Below are positions 27,464 to 35,976 of a DNA stretch of 64,000 nucleotides, in pieces (positions within the stretch are counted from its first letter, which is position 1; each line of letters begins with the position of its first letter). The position numbers and the translations under genes are program-made. Below the pieces are notes generated by a model that was given only the letters and a program-made list of their open reading frames with translations, had not been told where the DNA came from and made no database searches. Location of the stretch: NCBI GenBank assembly GCA_947500825.1, contig CANMTR010000006.1, forward strand, positions 141,528 to 205,527. Reading direction: 5' to 3'. Source of the DNA: an uncultured Paracoccaceae bacterium. GTDB taxonomy: Bacteria; Pseudomonadota; Alphaproteobacteria; Rhodobacterales; Rhodobacteraceae.

Positions 27464-28927
27464 ATGGCCGAGACAAAAGGGGGCGCGAAGGGCTCCGGCA
27501 CCAGGGCGAAGGGCAAGACGGATACGTCGACCAAGGCGAAACGGGGCCAGAAGGTCGTCGAGCCGGTCATGAGGTCCTCCGGACGGGCAGCCTCGTTCCA
27601 CGACCTGGCGGAGCGCATCTCGAGGGGCGAGCAACTCTTCCCGCCCCGGATGCTGACCGGACTCGACCGGCGCAACCACGTGCGCTCCACCCTGCGGGAG
27701 GATCACCAGACCCGGATCGAGGAACAGGCCCACGGAACGCGGGAGAAGTTCGAGAAGCTCGCCAAATCGCGCTTCAAGTTCTTTCGCGGGACGGCGCTGT
27801 TGTTCTATCGCGACATGGTGGGAATGGACGCGCACATGCCCACGGTGCTGGCGCTGGGCGACGTCCACCCGGAGAACTTCGGCGTCATGCCCAACGAGGA
27901 CGGCGTGCCGATCTTCTCGGTCAACGATTTCGACGAGGCGGCCTACGCGCCGTTCACCTGGGACATGAAGCGCGCCGCCGTCGGCTTCTGGATCGCGGCA
28001 CAGGAGGAGGGCGAGCTCGACCGCAAGCAGCGGCGCAAGATCGTGCGCGCCTTCGTCAAGGGTTACCTCGACGCGATGCAGGCCTACGCCGACCACGAGA
28101 CGGAGAAGGCCGACGCCTTCCGCATGGACAACTCCCCCAAGGTGATCCAGCGCCTGTTCGACGAGGCATGGCAGGACCGCGAGGAGTGGCTTTGGAACGA
28201 CTACCTCAAGCCCTCGGGCAAGGGGTTCCGGGCCGACGACGAGCTGCAGCCCCTGTCGTCGGAGATCGACAAGTTCCAGAAGGCGGTCAACGACCTGGCG
28301 AAGACAAACGAGCTCGACGTTCCCGACCGCTCCCCCGACCTGCGCGTCAAGGACGTCTGCGTGCGCCACGGGCAGGGGACCGCGTCGCTGGGCCTGCCAC
28401 GCTTCTACGTACTCCTGGAAGGGCCGTCGAAGGACGCCACCGACGACATCATCGTCGAGTTCAAGAAGGCCCGCCGCTCGGCGCTCGAGGGGCTGGTGCC
28501 GCCCACCGAGTTCGACGCCGGCGAGAAGGGCGAGCGCATAGCCCATGGCCAGCAGGTTCAACTTGCTCACGGGGACGTCTTCTTCGGTGCGGTGGAGATC
28601 GACGGCGAGAGCTACATGAGCCGCGAGCGGGCGCCGTTCCGCGACGACATCGACCTCGACGAACTGTCGAAGAAAACGTGGCGCAACTATGCCGCCGTCT
28701 GCGGCAAGGCGCTGGCCCAAGCCCACGCCCTGTCGGACGACCTGGGACAGATCGACTACGACGTGGAGCCGTCGATCATAGCCGCCTGCGAGCCGCGCGA
28801 ACTGTTCATCGAGGACCTGCTGCGATTCACCGTCGAGACGGCCGACCGGCTAAAGGCCGACCACCGCGCCTTCAAGGAAGATTTCGAGGTCGGGGCCTTC
28901 GACAGCATCGACATGGTCTATCGCTGA
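27464..28927 (+). CDS. DUF2252 family protein with kinase-like motifs
   Basis: 487 aa. After a basic, low-complexity leader of about 35 residues (KGGAKGSGTRAKGKTDTSTK) the protein matches DUF2252: GLDRRNHVRSTLREDHQ, RFKFFRGTALLFYRDM, and the central LALGDVHPENFGVM with FSVNDFDEAAYAPFTWDMKR. The latter two resemble the catalytic loop (H-x-D-x4-N) and metal-binding D-F-D of protein-kinase-like phosphotransferases; the family is placed in that superfamily, but no substrate is known. The leader suggests a nucleic acid or polyanion contact. ATG preceded by AGGAGAGG. Confidence 0.8.
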   Translation: MAETKGGAKGSGTRAKGKTDTSTKAKRGQKVVEPVMRSSGRAASFHDLAERISRGEQLFPPRMLTGLDRRNHVRSTLREDHQTRIEEQAHGTREKFEKLAKSRFKFFRGTALLFYRDMVGMDAHMPTVLALGDVHPENFGVMPNEDGVPIFSVNDFDEAAYAPFTWDMKRAAVGFWIAAQEEGELDRKQRRKIVRAFVKGYLDAMQAYADHETEKADAFRMDNSPKVIQRLFDEAWQDREEWLWNDYLKPSGKGFRADDELQPLSSEIDKFQKAVNDLAKTNELDVPDRSPDLRVKDVCVRHGQGTASLGLPRFYVLLEGPSKDATDDIIVEFKKARRSALEGLVPPTEFDAGEKGERIAHGQQVQLAHGDVFFGAVEIDGESYMSRERAPFRDDIDLDELSKKTWRNYAAVCGKALAQAHALSDDLGQIDYDVEPSIIAACEPRELFIEDLLRFTVETADRLKADHRAFKEDFEVGAFDSIDMVYR

Positions 28928-29173
28928 TCAGTCCCGGTAGTCGGGGTTGCGCAGGATCGCGCGAACCCGGCGTCGCGTCTCCAGGTAGCTGTCCCGGTTG
29001 ACGAGAACGTTGTGGAGGGCGGCCGCCTGGGCCAGGGTCAGGGCCTCCGGCGGCACCGAAATCCCATAGCGTTCGAGCTTGCCCGACACCTGCAGAGCGA
29101 GCTGGGGATTGGGCTGCTCGGCCGCCGCGGGCGTCGCGGTGGCCAGCGCCAAGGCGATCAGGATTCGTTTCAT
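28928..29173 (-). CDS. Small exported protein, unknown function
   Basis: 81 aa. A signal peptide MKRILIALALATATPAAAE is followed by about 60 residues with no recognised domain (LALQVSGKLERYGISVPPEAL, VNRDSYLETRRRVRAILRN). Its stop codon abuts that of the convergent DUF2252 gene with no gap. Codon use matches the neighbours, and the 3' reading frame is supported by a clear signal sequence. Probably periplasmic. Confidence 0.7.
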   Translation of the reverse strand: MKRILIALALATATPAAAEQPNPQLALQVSGKLERYGISVPPEALTLAQAAALHNVLVNRDSYLETRRRVRAILRNPDYRD

Positions 29174-29184
29174 GGCCAGTCCTT

Positions 29185-29781
29185 TCAGGGTCTGTCCGCG
29201 TCCTGTCTCAGATCGCGGCGATAGTAGAGGAGGACGACGAGCGCCGTCCCGCCCAGGATGGCGGCCTTCAGTCCCACCTCGGCGCCCAGACCGCCCGACA
29301 GGGCAAGGGCGATCACCCCCACCAGCGTGAACAGAACCACCAGAGCGGCGAAGAAGAAGGCGATGTAGGCGAAGGTCTTGCGGACGGGATTGTCGCGCTC
29401 GGCCCGCAGGTCGATGACGGCGAAGAGCGGCGCGAAAACGGCGATGGCCGCGATCCGCCATGCCTCGCCGGGGCCGAAAGGCACCGGGCCGGTGCCCACC
29501 GCGCGCTCGGCTAGCGCGAAGAGTTCGGCCACCCCGTTCACCAGGACCACCGACAGGGCGAAAAAGCCCAGCGCATAGATCGCGGCCTCGCGCGCCGAGA
29601 CGAAGGGACGCGGCCGTGGGACGGGGGGCGTGAAGCCCCCTTCCGCGAAGGCGCTCAAGGCGCGGGAGACGTCCGCCTCGCGCCAGCCGGCCTCGGCCAG
29701 GGCGGACCGGATCTCGCCGCGGGAGCGGCCCCTGTCCAGCGCCTCGCCCACGAAGCGCACGAGCTCGCCCCGCGAGGCCAT
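29185..29781 (-). CDS. Membrane protein of the DUF5671 type
   Basis: 198 aa. A soluble N-terminal helical part (residues 1-50, ELVRFVGEALDRGRSRGEI and READVSRALSAFAEGGF) resembles a short regulatory or UBA-like module, followed by four hydrophobic segments at about residues 63-85, 105-122, 135-158 and 168-184. The first-TM segment AREAAIYALGFFALSVVLVN and the layout fit DUF5671 proteins. No function known. It starts one base from the stop of the DUF1244 gene and is probably co-transcribed with it. Confidence 0.72.
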   Translation of the reverse strand: MASRGELVRFVGEALDRGRSRGEIRSALAEAGWREADVSRALSAFAEGGFTPPVPRPRPFVSAREAAIYALGFFALSVVLVNGVAELFALAERAVGTGPVPFGPGEAWRIAAIAVFAPLFAVIDLRAERDNPVRKTFAYIAFFFAALVVLFTLVGVIALALSGGLGAEVGLKAAILGGTALVVLLYYRRDLRQDADRP

Positions 29782-29782
29782 C

Positions 29783-30079
29783 TCAGTGCGCCTTGGGCGC
29801 CGCGTCGAAGGCGGCCTGCTGGTCGGCCGACGCCTCGCGCTGGTAGCGCTCGCGCCACGTGTCGTAGGGCATGCCGTAGACTGTCTCGCGCGCGGCCTCC
29901 TTGGAGATGTCCACGTCGCGGGCGGCCGCCTCCTCCTGGTACCAGCGGCTCAGGCAGTTGCGGCAGAACCCCGCGAGGTTCATCAGGTCGATGTTCTGGA
30001 CGTCGGTGCGCTCCTGCAGGTGATCGCGCAGCCGGCGGAAGGCGGCGGCCTCGAGTTCGAGGCGGGTCTGGTCGTCCAT
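29783..30079 (-). CDS. DUF1244 family protein
   Basis: 98 aa. Matches DUF1244: AFRRLRDHLQERTDVQNIDLMNLAGFCRNCLSRW with its conserved F-C-R-N-C-L-S-R-W motif, and KEAARETVYGMPYDTWRERYQ. This family is common in alpha- and gammaproteobacteria; the paired cysteines may bind a metal but this is not shown. Start ATG is near the top of a short operon with the DUF5671-type gene; the divergent neighbour is pyk. Confidence 0.9.
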   Translation of the reverse strand: MDDQTRLELEAAAFRRLRDHLQERTDVQNIDLMNLAGFCRNCLSRWYQEEAAARDVDISKEAARETVYGMPYDTWRERYQREASADQQAAFDAAPKAH

Positions 30080-30225
30080 CGTGCAACTCCCGTGTTCGGT
30101 CTGCCTGATAGCTGGGCAAGGGACCGCCCGGGATCAAGCGCCGCGGGTGTCGCCTGCCAGGGTCGTATTGTCAGTGCTGGGGCTTTCGCCCATAGGTATG
30201 ATCGACGCTAACGGGGGAGCAATCC

Positions 30226-31671
30226 ATGCGCCGTCTTCGCAAGATCAAGATCGTCGCCACGCTGGGCCCCGCCTCCGGCGACTACGATACCATCCGCAAG
30301 CTGTTCGAGGCCGGGGCGGACGTCTTTCGCCTCAACATGAGCCACGGAAGCCACGACGAGATCGGCGAACGTCACCGCATCATCCGCCAGATCGAGAAGG
30401 ACACGGGCCGCCCCATCGCCATCCTGGCGGACCTGCAGGGGCCGAAGCTGCGGCTGGGCGTCTTCGCCAACGGCGAGGAGGAGATCTCGGCGGGGCAGGA
30501 CTTCCGCCTCGACCTCGACGAGGCGGAGGGCGACGCGACCCGCGTGCAACTGCCCCACCGGGAGATCTTCGAGGCGCTGGAACCCGGCGCGTCGCTCCTG
30601 GTCAACGACGGCAAGATCCGCCTGAAGGTCAAGGAGCACGGCGCCGACTTCGCCGATTGCGAGGTGATGGTGGGCGGCACGATCTCCAACCGCAAGGGCG
30701 TGAACGTCCCCGATGTGGAGCTGCCCCTCGCCGCCCTGTCGGACAAGGACCGCAAGGACCTGGACTTCGTGTGCAAGCTGGGCGTGGATTGGCTGGCCCT
30801 GTCCTTCGTGCAGCGCCCCCGCGACGTGGAGGAGGCGCGCGAGCTGTGTCAGGGCCGCGCCGCGATCCTGTCGAAGATCGAGAAGCCGACCGCGGTGAAG
30901 AACTTCACCGAGATCATGGCCGTCTCGGACGGGATCATGGTGGCCCGGGGCGACCTGGGCGTGGAGCTTCCCGTCCAGAACGTCCCCCCGATCCAGAAAC
31001 GGCTGATCCGGCAATGCCGCGCGTCCGCCAAGCCGGTGATCGTGGCCACCCAGATGCTCGAATCGATGATCGAGAGCCCGATCCCCACCCGCGCCGAGGT
31101 CTCGGACGTGGCGACGGCGATCTACGAGGGCGCCGACGCGGTGATGCTGTCGGCCGAATCGGCGGCCGGCTCCTACCCGGTCGAGGCGGTCTCGACGATG
31201 AACAACGTCGCCGTGGAGGTGGAGAGCGACCCCACCTATATCGACGTGATCGGCGCGAGCCGCGGCGGCGAGAAGGAGACGGTCGCCGACGCGATCGTGT
31301 CGGCCGCGCGCGAGATCGCCGAGACCACCGACATCCGCGCGATCTGCTGCTACACCCAGTCGGGCACTACCGCCACGCTGGTGGCGCGCGAGCGCCCGCA
31401 GGTGCCGATCATCGCGCTGACCTCGATGACCGGCACGGCCCGGCGGCTGTGCCTGTCGTGGGGAATGCATTGCGTGACCACGGGCGAGGTGGGCCGCTTC
31501 AAGGAGGCGGTGATCAACGCCGCCCGCGCCGCCCGCTCTGAGGGGTTCGTCACCGCCGAGGACCAGATCGTGGTGACCGCGGGCGTGCCCTTCGGGCAGG
31601 CTGGAACCACCAACATCCTGCGCGTGGCCCCCTGCGAGGAGCGTCTGATCTACTCCACCGATCCGGGCTGA
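30226..31671 (+). CDS. pyk: Pyruvate kinase
   Basis: 481 aa. Converts phosphoenolpyruvate and ADP to pyruvate and ATP, the last glycolytic step. The start [17 protein letters not shown] and RLNMSHGSH bind substrate, and the family signature is [16 protein letters not shown] (lysine and glutamate for catalysis and metal) followed by [15 protein letters not shown]. The C-terminal allosteric domain is present. GGGGGAG precedes the ATG. Single gene with a hairpin shortly after its stop. Confidence 0.96.
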   Translation: MRRLRKIKIVATLGPASGDYDTIRKLFEAGADVFRLNMSHGSHDEIGERHRIIRQIEKDTGRPIAILADLQGPKLRLGVFANGEEEISAGQDFRLDLDEAEGDATRVQLPHREIFEALEPGASLLVNDGKIRLKVKEHGADFADCEVMVGGTISNRKGVNVPDVELPLAALSDKDRKDLDFVCKLGVDWLALSFVQRPRDVEEARELCQGRAAILSKIEKPTAVKNFTEIMAVSDGIMVARGDLGVELPVQNVPPIQKRLIRQCRASAKPVIVATQMLESMIESPIPTRAEVSDVATAIYEGADAVMLSAESAAGSYPVEAVSTMNNVAVEVESDPTYIDVIGASRGGEKETVADAIVSAAREIAETTDIRAICCYTQSGTTATLVARERPQVPIIALTSMTGTARRLCLSWGMHCVTTGEVGRFKEAVINAARAARSEGFVTAEDQIVVTAGVPFGQAGTTNILRVAPCEERLIYSTDPG

Positions 31672-31679
31672 CCCTTGCG

Positions 31680-31695
31680 CGGGGGTCCGCCCCCG
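31680..31695 (+). terminator. Short GC hairpin after pyk
   Basis: A 6-bp stem (31680-31685 with 31690-31695) closed by a tccg loop (UUCG-like UNCG tetraloop in RNA), 8 bases beyond the pyk stop. There is no T-run, so it may instead be a transcript-stabilising hairpin. Confidence 0.35.
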
Positions 31696-31783
31696 TGTAA
31701 GGGGCGCGTTCATCTCCCGCGCGGGCCGGCCGATGTGGCATGCCGAGTCCGCGCATCAACCGACCTCGACCAAGGAGACGGAA

Positions 31784-31984
31784 ATGCCCAAGATGAAGAC
31801 CAAGTCGAGCGCCAAGAAGCGCTTCAAGGTCACCGCGACCGGGAAGGTCGTCGGCGGCCAGGCCGGCAAGCGGCACGGCATGATCAAACGGTCCAACGAC
31901 TTCATCCGCGATGCCCGCGGAACCCAGGTCTTGAGCAAGCCCGACCAGCGGCTTGCCAAGCAGTTCATGCCCTACGACCGGTAA
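31784..31984 (+). CDS. rpmI: 50S ribosomal protein bL35
   Basis: 66 aa starting [20 protein letters not shown], the standard bL35 start, and ending MPYDR. It is a basic large-subunit protein. AAGGAGACGG precedes the ATG. It is followed 12 bases later by rplT, the usual pair; infC is not adjacent here. Confidence 0.97.
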   Translation: MPKMKTKSSAKKRFKVTATGKVVGGQAGKRHGMIKRSNDFIRDARGTQVLSKPDQRLAKQFMPYDR

Positions 31985-31996
31985 GGAGACGCGACC

Positions 31997-32362
31997 ATGG
32001 CACGAGTCAAAGGCGGAGTTACCTCCCACGCCCGGCACCGCAAGGTCATCAAGGCCGCGAAGGGCTACTACGGACGCCGCAAGAACACCTTCCGCATTGC
32101 CACGCAGGCGGTGGACAAGGCGAACCAGTACGCCACCCGCGACCGCAAGGCACGCAAGCGCAATTTCCGTGCGCTGTGGATCCAGCGGATCAACGCCGCG
32201 GTGCGCGCCCACGACGAGACGCTGACCTATTCGCGGTTCATCAACGGCCTGTCGCTGGCGGGTATCGAGGTCGACCGCAAGGTGCTGGCCGACCTCGCCG
32301 TACATGAGCCCGAGGCGTTCGGCGCCATCGTGGACCAGGCCCGGGCGAAGCTCGCCGCCTGA
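31997..32362 (+). CDS. rplT: 50S ribosomal protein bL20
   Basis: 121 aa, [19 protein letters not shown]. bL20 binds 23S rRNA early in large subunit assembly. The conserved [31 protein letters not shown] segment and [20 protein letters not shown] are intact. It forms an operon with rpmI and ends at a strong terminator 26 bases downstream. Confidence 0.97.
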   Translation: MARVKGGVTSHARHRKVIKAAKGYYGRRKNTFRIATQAVDKANQYATRDRKARKRNFRALWIQRINAAVRAHDETLTYSRFINGLSLAGIEVDRKVLADLAVHEPEAFGAIVDQARAKLAA

Positions 32363-32388
32363 TACACTGGACGGCAAGCCGAAAAAAG

Positions 32389-32416
32389 AAAGGCCGCTCT
32401 TCCAGGGGCGGCCTTT
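32389..32416 (+). terminator. Intrinsic terminator of rpmI-rplT
   Basis: A 9-bp stem (32389-32397 with 32408-32416), aaaggccgc/gcggccttt, whose downstream arm runs into a T-tract and then tcg. Confidence 0.85.
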
Positions 32417-32466
32417 TTCGTACACCCGGTCCCGGAACGGGTGGGGGAGCGCGGCGTTCTGTCCGC

Positions 32467-33366
32467 ATGAGCTACTCCTTCGACCGGTCTGATCGCGGCG
32501 TCGAGCCGGGCCTGCGACGCATCGCGCTCGGCCAGATCGACCGTGCGCTCGAAGAGAGCCTCGACGACGATCTTCCGATGGCGGAACGGGTCCACCGGGT
32601 GCGCAAGCGCTGCAAGAAGCTGCGCGGCCTGATCCGGATCGTGCGCCCCGTCTTTCCCGATTACGACGCCGAGAACGCCGCCTTCCGGGACGCCGCACGG
32701 CGACTGTCCGACATTCGCGACGCCGCTGCGCTGGTGGAGACCTGCGACGCGCTGACCGAGCGGTTCTCCGACCGGCTGTCCCGCGATGCCTTCGCCCCCT
32801 TCCGCGATGCGCTTGCCCGGGACGCCCGCGACCGGGAAGCGGGCCACGACGTCGAGGACCGGTTGGACCGGAGCCGCGAGGACTTGCGCGCCGCTCGGGA
32901 GCGGTCCGCCGGCTGGGTACTGGAGACGGAGGGGCCGGAGGCCGTGGCCATGGGGGCCAGGAAGACCTTCGCCCGAGCCCGAAAGGCGATGGAGGCCGCG
33001 CGCGAGGAGCCCGGCGCCACCCGAATGCACGACTGGCGCAAGAGGGTGAAATATCACTGGTACCACATGCGGCTTCTCAAGAAGGCCTCGCCGATCCTCG
33101 CCGCCCAGGCAGACGTGGCCGATGACCTCGCCGAGAGCCTTGGCCAGCACCATGACACCCACGTCCTGGAGGCCGCGCTGGAGAACCGGGCGGACGAAAT
33201 CGCCGAGGACGGCGCGGAGGCGCTGCGCGGTCTGCTGATCGCCCGGCGGGACACGCTTGAGGCCCGGTGCTTCGAGGCGGGCGCGCGACTTTTCTCGGAA
33301 CGGCCCAAGGGGCTGTCCCGTCGAATTTCGGGGTACTGGTGCGCATGGCAAGACGATGCGGCCTGA
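32467..33366 (+). CDS. CHAD domain protein, first of a tandem pair
   Basis: 299 aa. Two helical bundles with conserved histidines and basic residues: AERVHRVRKRCKKLRGLIRIVRP in the first half and RMHDWRKRVKYHWYHMRLL in the second, the hallmark CHAD (conserved histidine alpha-helical domain) segments. CHAD proteins bind inorganic polyphosphate. No CYTH domain is fused; a CYTH protein is encoded nearby on the opposite strand. Its stop overlaps the start of the second CHAD gene by 11 bases, so the two are coupled. Confidence 0.9.
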   Translation: MSYSFDRSDRGVEPGLRRIALGQIDRALEESLDDDLPMAERVHRVRKRCKKLRGLIRIVRPVFPDYDAENAAFRDAARRLSDIRDAAALVETCDALTERFSDRLSRDAFAPFRDALARDARDREAGHDVEDRLDRSREDLRAARERSAGWVLETEGPEAVAMGARKTFARARKAMEAAREEPGATRMHDWRKRVKYHWYHMRLLKKASPILAAQADVADDLAESLGQHHDTHVLEAALENRADEIAEDGAEALRGLLIARRDTLEARCFEAGARLFSERPKGLSRRISGYWCAWQDDAA

Positions 33367-34312
33367 CGCCCCTCCCCTCGTCTTCAGCGTGAACGACCCG
33401 AGCGTCGAAGCCGGGCTGAAACGCATCGCCGAGGCCGGGCTATCCACGGCGCTCGAAGACTTGGAGAGCGAGCTGCCGCTCGCCGACAAGGTGCACCGGG
33501 TGCGCGAGACGATCCGGTACCTGCGCGGCTTGCTTAAGATCGTCGCTCCGGCCTTTCCCGCCCATCGCAAGGAGGCCGGAGCCCTGCGCCGGGCGGCGCG
33601 CGGCGTGGTGGACCTGCGCGACAGTGCCGCGATGGTCGCGATCGCGCGGGAAGCGCAACCGTTCCTCGCGACGACCCTGGGCCATGATCTGGCCCACGAT
33701 TTGCACGCTCTGCTGGAACGGGACCGGGTGGAGCGCGAGGCGCTGGAGGATACGGGGCGTCGATTGGCGGGCCTGAAGGTCGCGCTCCTCTCGGCCTCGG
33801 ACCGCGTGGGGTCCTGGGCGCTCACGCTGGACGAGGGCGCTGCCCTGTCCGACGGGATCGCCGAGACCGTCGGGCGCGCGCAAGGGGCGCTCGCCATTGC
33901 CGAACGGCGCGGTCAGGCGGCCGATTTCGAAGCTTTGCGCAAGCAGGTCCGCCATCACCGATGTCACACCGCCCTGCTGCGGTCTACGATGGGCGGGCCG
34001 ATGGAGGCGCATCTCGCGCTGGCCGACGCCACCCTCGAGGCGCTCGACGCCCACCGCGACATGACGCTGCTCTCGGCGCTGCTGAACCGCCTTCAGGGGC
34101 GAATGTCGCCCGGCATCCAGAATGCGGCATCCGAGGCCATTGCCACCCGGCGTGCCAGCATGGAGCCGGTGATCCTCGGGCTGGCGCGCGCGCTTCTGGC
34201 GGAGGAGCCGCGCGGGGTCGCGCGCCGCTTCGTGACCTACTGGGAGGTCTGGCGGAGCGGTTCGCTCGCCCCCGCGGCGGACGCCCCGTCGAGCGCTATC
34301 GCGGCGTTGTAG
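33356..34312 (+). CDS. CHAD domain protein, second of a tandem pair
   Basis: 318 aa from the ATG at 33356. It is clearly paralogous to the preceding protein: the N-terminal half aligns (VEAGLKRIAEAGL, ADKVHRVRETIRYLRGLLKIVAP, LRDSAAM), so they arose by duplication. The second bundle is more diverged, with ADFEALRKQVRHHRCHTALLR in place of the HDWRKRVKYHWYHMRLL block, and fewer basic residues, hinting at altered polyphosphate binding. Its last 76 bases overlap the 3' end of the convergent CYTH gene. Confidence 0.87.
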   Translation: MRPDAPPLVFSVNDPSVEAGLKRIAEAGLSTALEDLESELPLADKVHRVRETIRYLRGLLKIVAPAFPAHRKEAGALRRAARGVVDLRDSAAMVAIAREAQPFLATTLGHDLAHDLHALLERDRVEREALEDTGRRLAGLKVALLSASDRVGSWALTLDEGAALSDGIAETVGRAQGALAIAERRGQAADFEALRKQVRHHRCHTALLRSTMGGPMEAHLALADATLEALDAHRDMTLLSALLNRLQGRMSPGIQNAASEAIATRRASMEPVILGLARALLAEEPRGVARRFVTYWEVWRSGSLAPAADAPSSAIAAL

Positions 34313-34728
34313 TAGCGCGGGTCGCCCGTCACCTCTGCCCCGATCCAGCCGGGCAGCTCGAAGGCGGCCCCCTCGGTGGGCAGCTCGATCTCGGCAAGGA
34401 CGAGCCCGCCCGCGAAGGTGTCCACTTCCCAGGTCAGGTCGCCCATGGGCACGAGGTGGCGCGTCTTCTCGATGGTCGCGCCAGAGCGGAGCACCTCCAT
34501 CGCGCGGGCCTCGGCGAGGGGGACGTCCCACTCGTATTCCGCGCGGGAGGCGCCCTCGGCATTGCCCTTGACGGTCATCCGGGCGCTGCTTCCGTCGGTG
34601 ATCCGCACCCTGACGGTCGCCCGGTCGGTCCGGGCGAGGTAGAACTGCCGGATCGTCCGGGAGACCGTCACGCCGGCGCGCCAGTCCTCGCCCGCGACGA
34701 GGAACTTGCGTTCGATCTCAAGCGCCAA
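34237..34728 (-). CDS. CYTH domain protein (triphosphate tunnel metalloenzyme family)
   Basis: 163 aa from a TTG at 34728 giving (M)ALEIERKFLVAGEDW; the diagnostic ExExK motif is E-I-E-R-K at the start, and basic strands (RVRITDGSSARMTVKG, YEWDVPLAEA, EVDTFAGGLVLAEIEL) follow the tunnel-fold pattern. Members hydrolyse or bind triphosphates, including inorganic triphosphate. No ATG is available nearer the motif. It overlaps the upstream dienelactone hydrolase by 11 bases and the convergent second CHAD gene by 76 bases, an unusual antisense overlap of two functionally linked families. Confidence 0.88.
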   Translation of the reverse strand: MALEIERKFLVAGEDWRAGVTVSRTIRQFYLARTDRATVRVRITDGSSARMTVKGNAEGASRAEYEWDVPLAEARAMEVLRSGATIEKTRHLVPMGDLTWEVDTFAGGLVLAEIELPTEGAAFELPGWIGAEVTGDPRYYNAAIALDGASAAGASEPLRQTSQ

Positions 34729-35452
34729 GGCGCTCGGCGAGGAAATCGGAGAAGGCTTCCCAGCTCTTGGTCGCGGCACGTTCCTGGTAGCGATCCGAGC
34801 CCTCGACGGTGAAGGCATGGGGCGCATCGGAATAGACCTCCGCCGTGTAGGTCGCGCCCGCGCCCTCCAGCTCGTCCATCAGGGTCACGAGCTCGGACAG
34901 GGGGACGGAGGTGTCCGCCCCGCCGTGCAAGATCAAGACCGGGGGAACATCCGCGGAATAGCCTTCGCCCTCGGGGGTAGCGAGCGAGCCGTGGAAGGTG
35001 GCGTAACCCGCCGCCTCGCCGGCCATGTCGGAGCGGGCCATCTCCAACGTGACCCCGCCGCCGAAGCAGTATCCGGCGACGACGAGCGCCTCGGCCCCGG
35101 ATTGCCCGCGCGCGGCGTCCAGCCCTGCGCGGATCAGGGCGCGCATCTTTTCGCGATCCTCGCGCAACTCGCCCGTGGCGGCCCGGTTCTGCTCGGTGGT
35201 GCCGGCTTCGGTGTCCGCACCGTACATGTCGAGCGCGAAGGCGTCGTAGCCCATGGCGGCGAGCTGGTCGGCCCGGCCGCGTTCGTAGTCGTCGAGCCCG
35301 TCCCAGTCGTGGACGAGCACGACGAGGCCCTGCGGCTCGTCGGCTTCGGCGAAATAGCCCGTGTGCTCGACGCCCTCCACGTCGTAGGTCACGTCCTCGG
35401 CCCAGGCGGCCGGGGCGGCGAGAGCGGCGGCGAGCGTTGCGATCCGGATCAT
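34718..35452 (-). CDS. Exported dienelactone hydrolase family protein
   Basis: 244 aa with a signal peptide MIRIATLAAALAAPAAWA. An alpha/beta hydrolase with a cysteine nucleophile in VAGYCFGGGVTLE, an aspartate in LHGGADTSVP and a histidine in DAPHAFTV, matching the Cys-Asp-His triad of dienelactone hydrolase. Most characterised members are cytosolic, so export is notable. The substrate is uncertain: an ester or lactone is likely. It overlaps the start of the CYTH gene. Confidence 0.85.
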   Translation of the reverse strand: MIRIATLAAALAAPAAWAEDVTYDVEGVEHTGYFAEADEPQGLVVLVHDWDGLDDYERGRADQLAAMGYDAFALDMYGADTEAGTTEQNRAATGELREDREKMRALIRAGLDAARGQSGAEALVVAGYCFGGGVTLEMARSDMAGEAAGYATFHGSLATPEGEGYSADVPPVLILHGGADTSVPLSELVTLMDELEGAGATYTAEVYSDAPHAFTVEGSDRYQERAATKSWEAFSDFLAERLGA

Positions 35453-35510
35453 GGCAGTCTCCCTGTCGTCATCGCGGACCAGCGTGGCACGGGACGGCGC
35501 CCGGGTCGCC

Positions 35511-35858
35511 TCACTCTGCGGTGAGGTCCAGCGCGTCGCCCTCGAGGATCTCGCCCGACCCCATGTCCTCGCCATCCTGGGACCAGGACAGGGACGATCC
35601 GTCGATCTCGGCCTGGTAGCAGCCGAAATCCGTTTCGGGATAGCACACGCCCTCTTCGGTGATCTCGTAGGCGCCCGAGCCGCTCGCGTCGTGATAGGTG
35701 CCGTCTTCGGCGAAATAGCTGGAGTAGCCCCCCCCTCCCATGTCGCCCTGGAAGGTGTTGCCGACGAGGCGCTCGTTCAGCGTTTCCGTGTCGGCTGCCT
35801 GCGACAGCGCCGGCCCGGCGAGGCAGGCGAAGATGGCGGCGGCGGCAATGCGGGTCAT
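35511..35858 (-). CDS. Small exported protein, unknown function
   Basis: 115 aa. A signal peptide MTRIAAAAIFACLAGPALSQ is followed by an acidic, Gly/Ser/Tyr-rich mature part (GDMGGGGYSSYFAEDGTYHD, YEITEEGVCYPETDFGCYQA) with two cysteines that could form a disulfide. The pattern suggests a small beta-rich periplasmic domain. I do not recognise a named family. It lies on the same strand as the hydrolase, 58 bases upstream of its start. Confidence 0.7.
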   Translation of the reverse strand: MTRIAAAAIFACLAGPALSQAADTETLNERLVGNTFQGDMGGGGYSSYFAEDGTYHDASGSGAYEITEEGVCYPETDFGCYQAEIDGSSLSWSQDGEDMGSGEILEGDALDLTAE

Positions 35859-35976
35859 GGAAATTCTCCTGTGGGCTTGCCCGGGTCACATGGCCCGAAT
35901 GGCCTGGCTGTCCAGCGCGCTTGCCCTTGCGGCGGCGCCACGCTAGCACGCGCCCGTCACTTTCCGAGGGCCGGCC

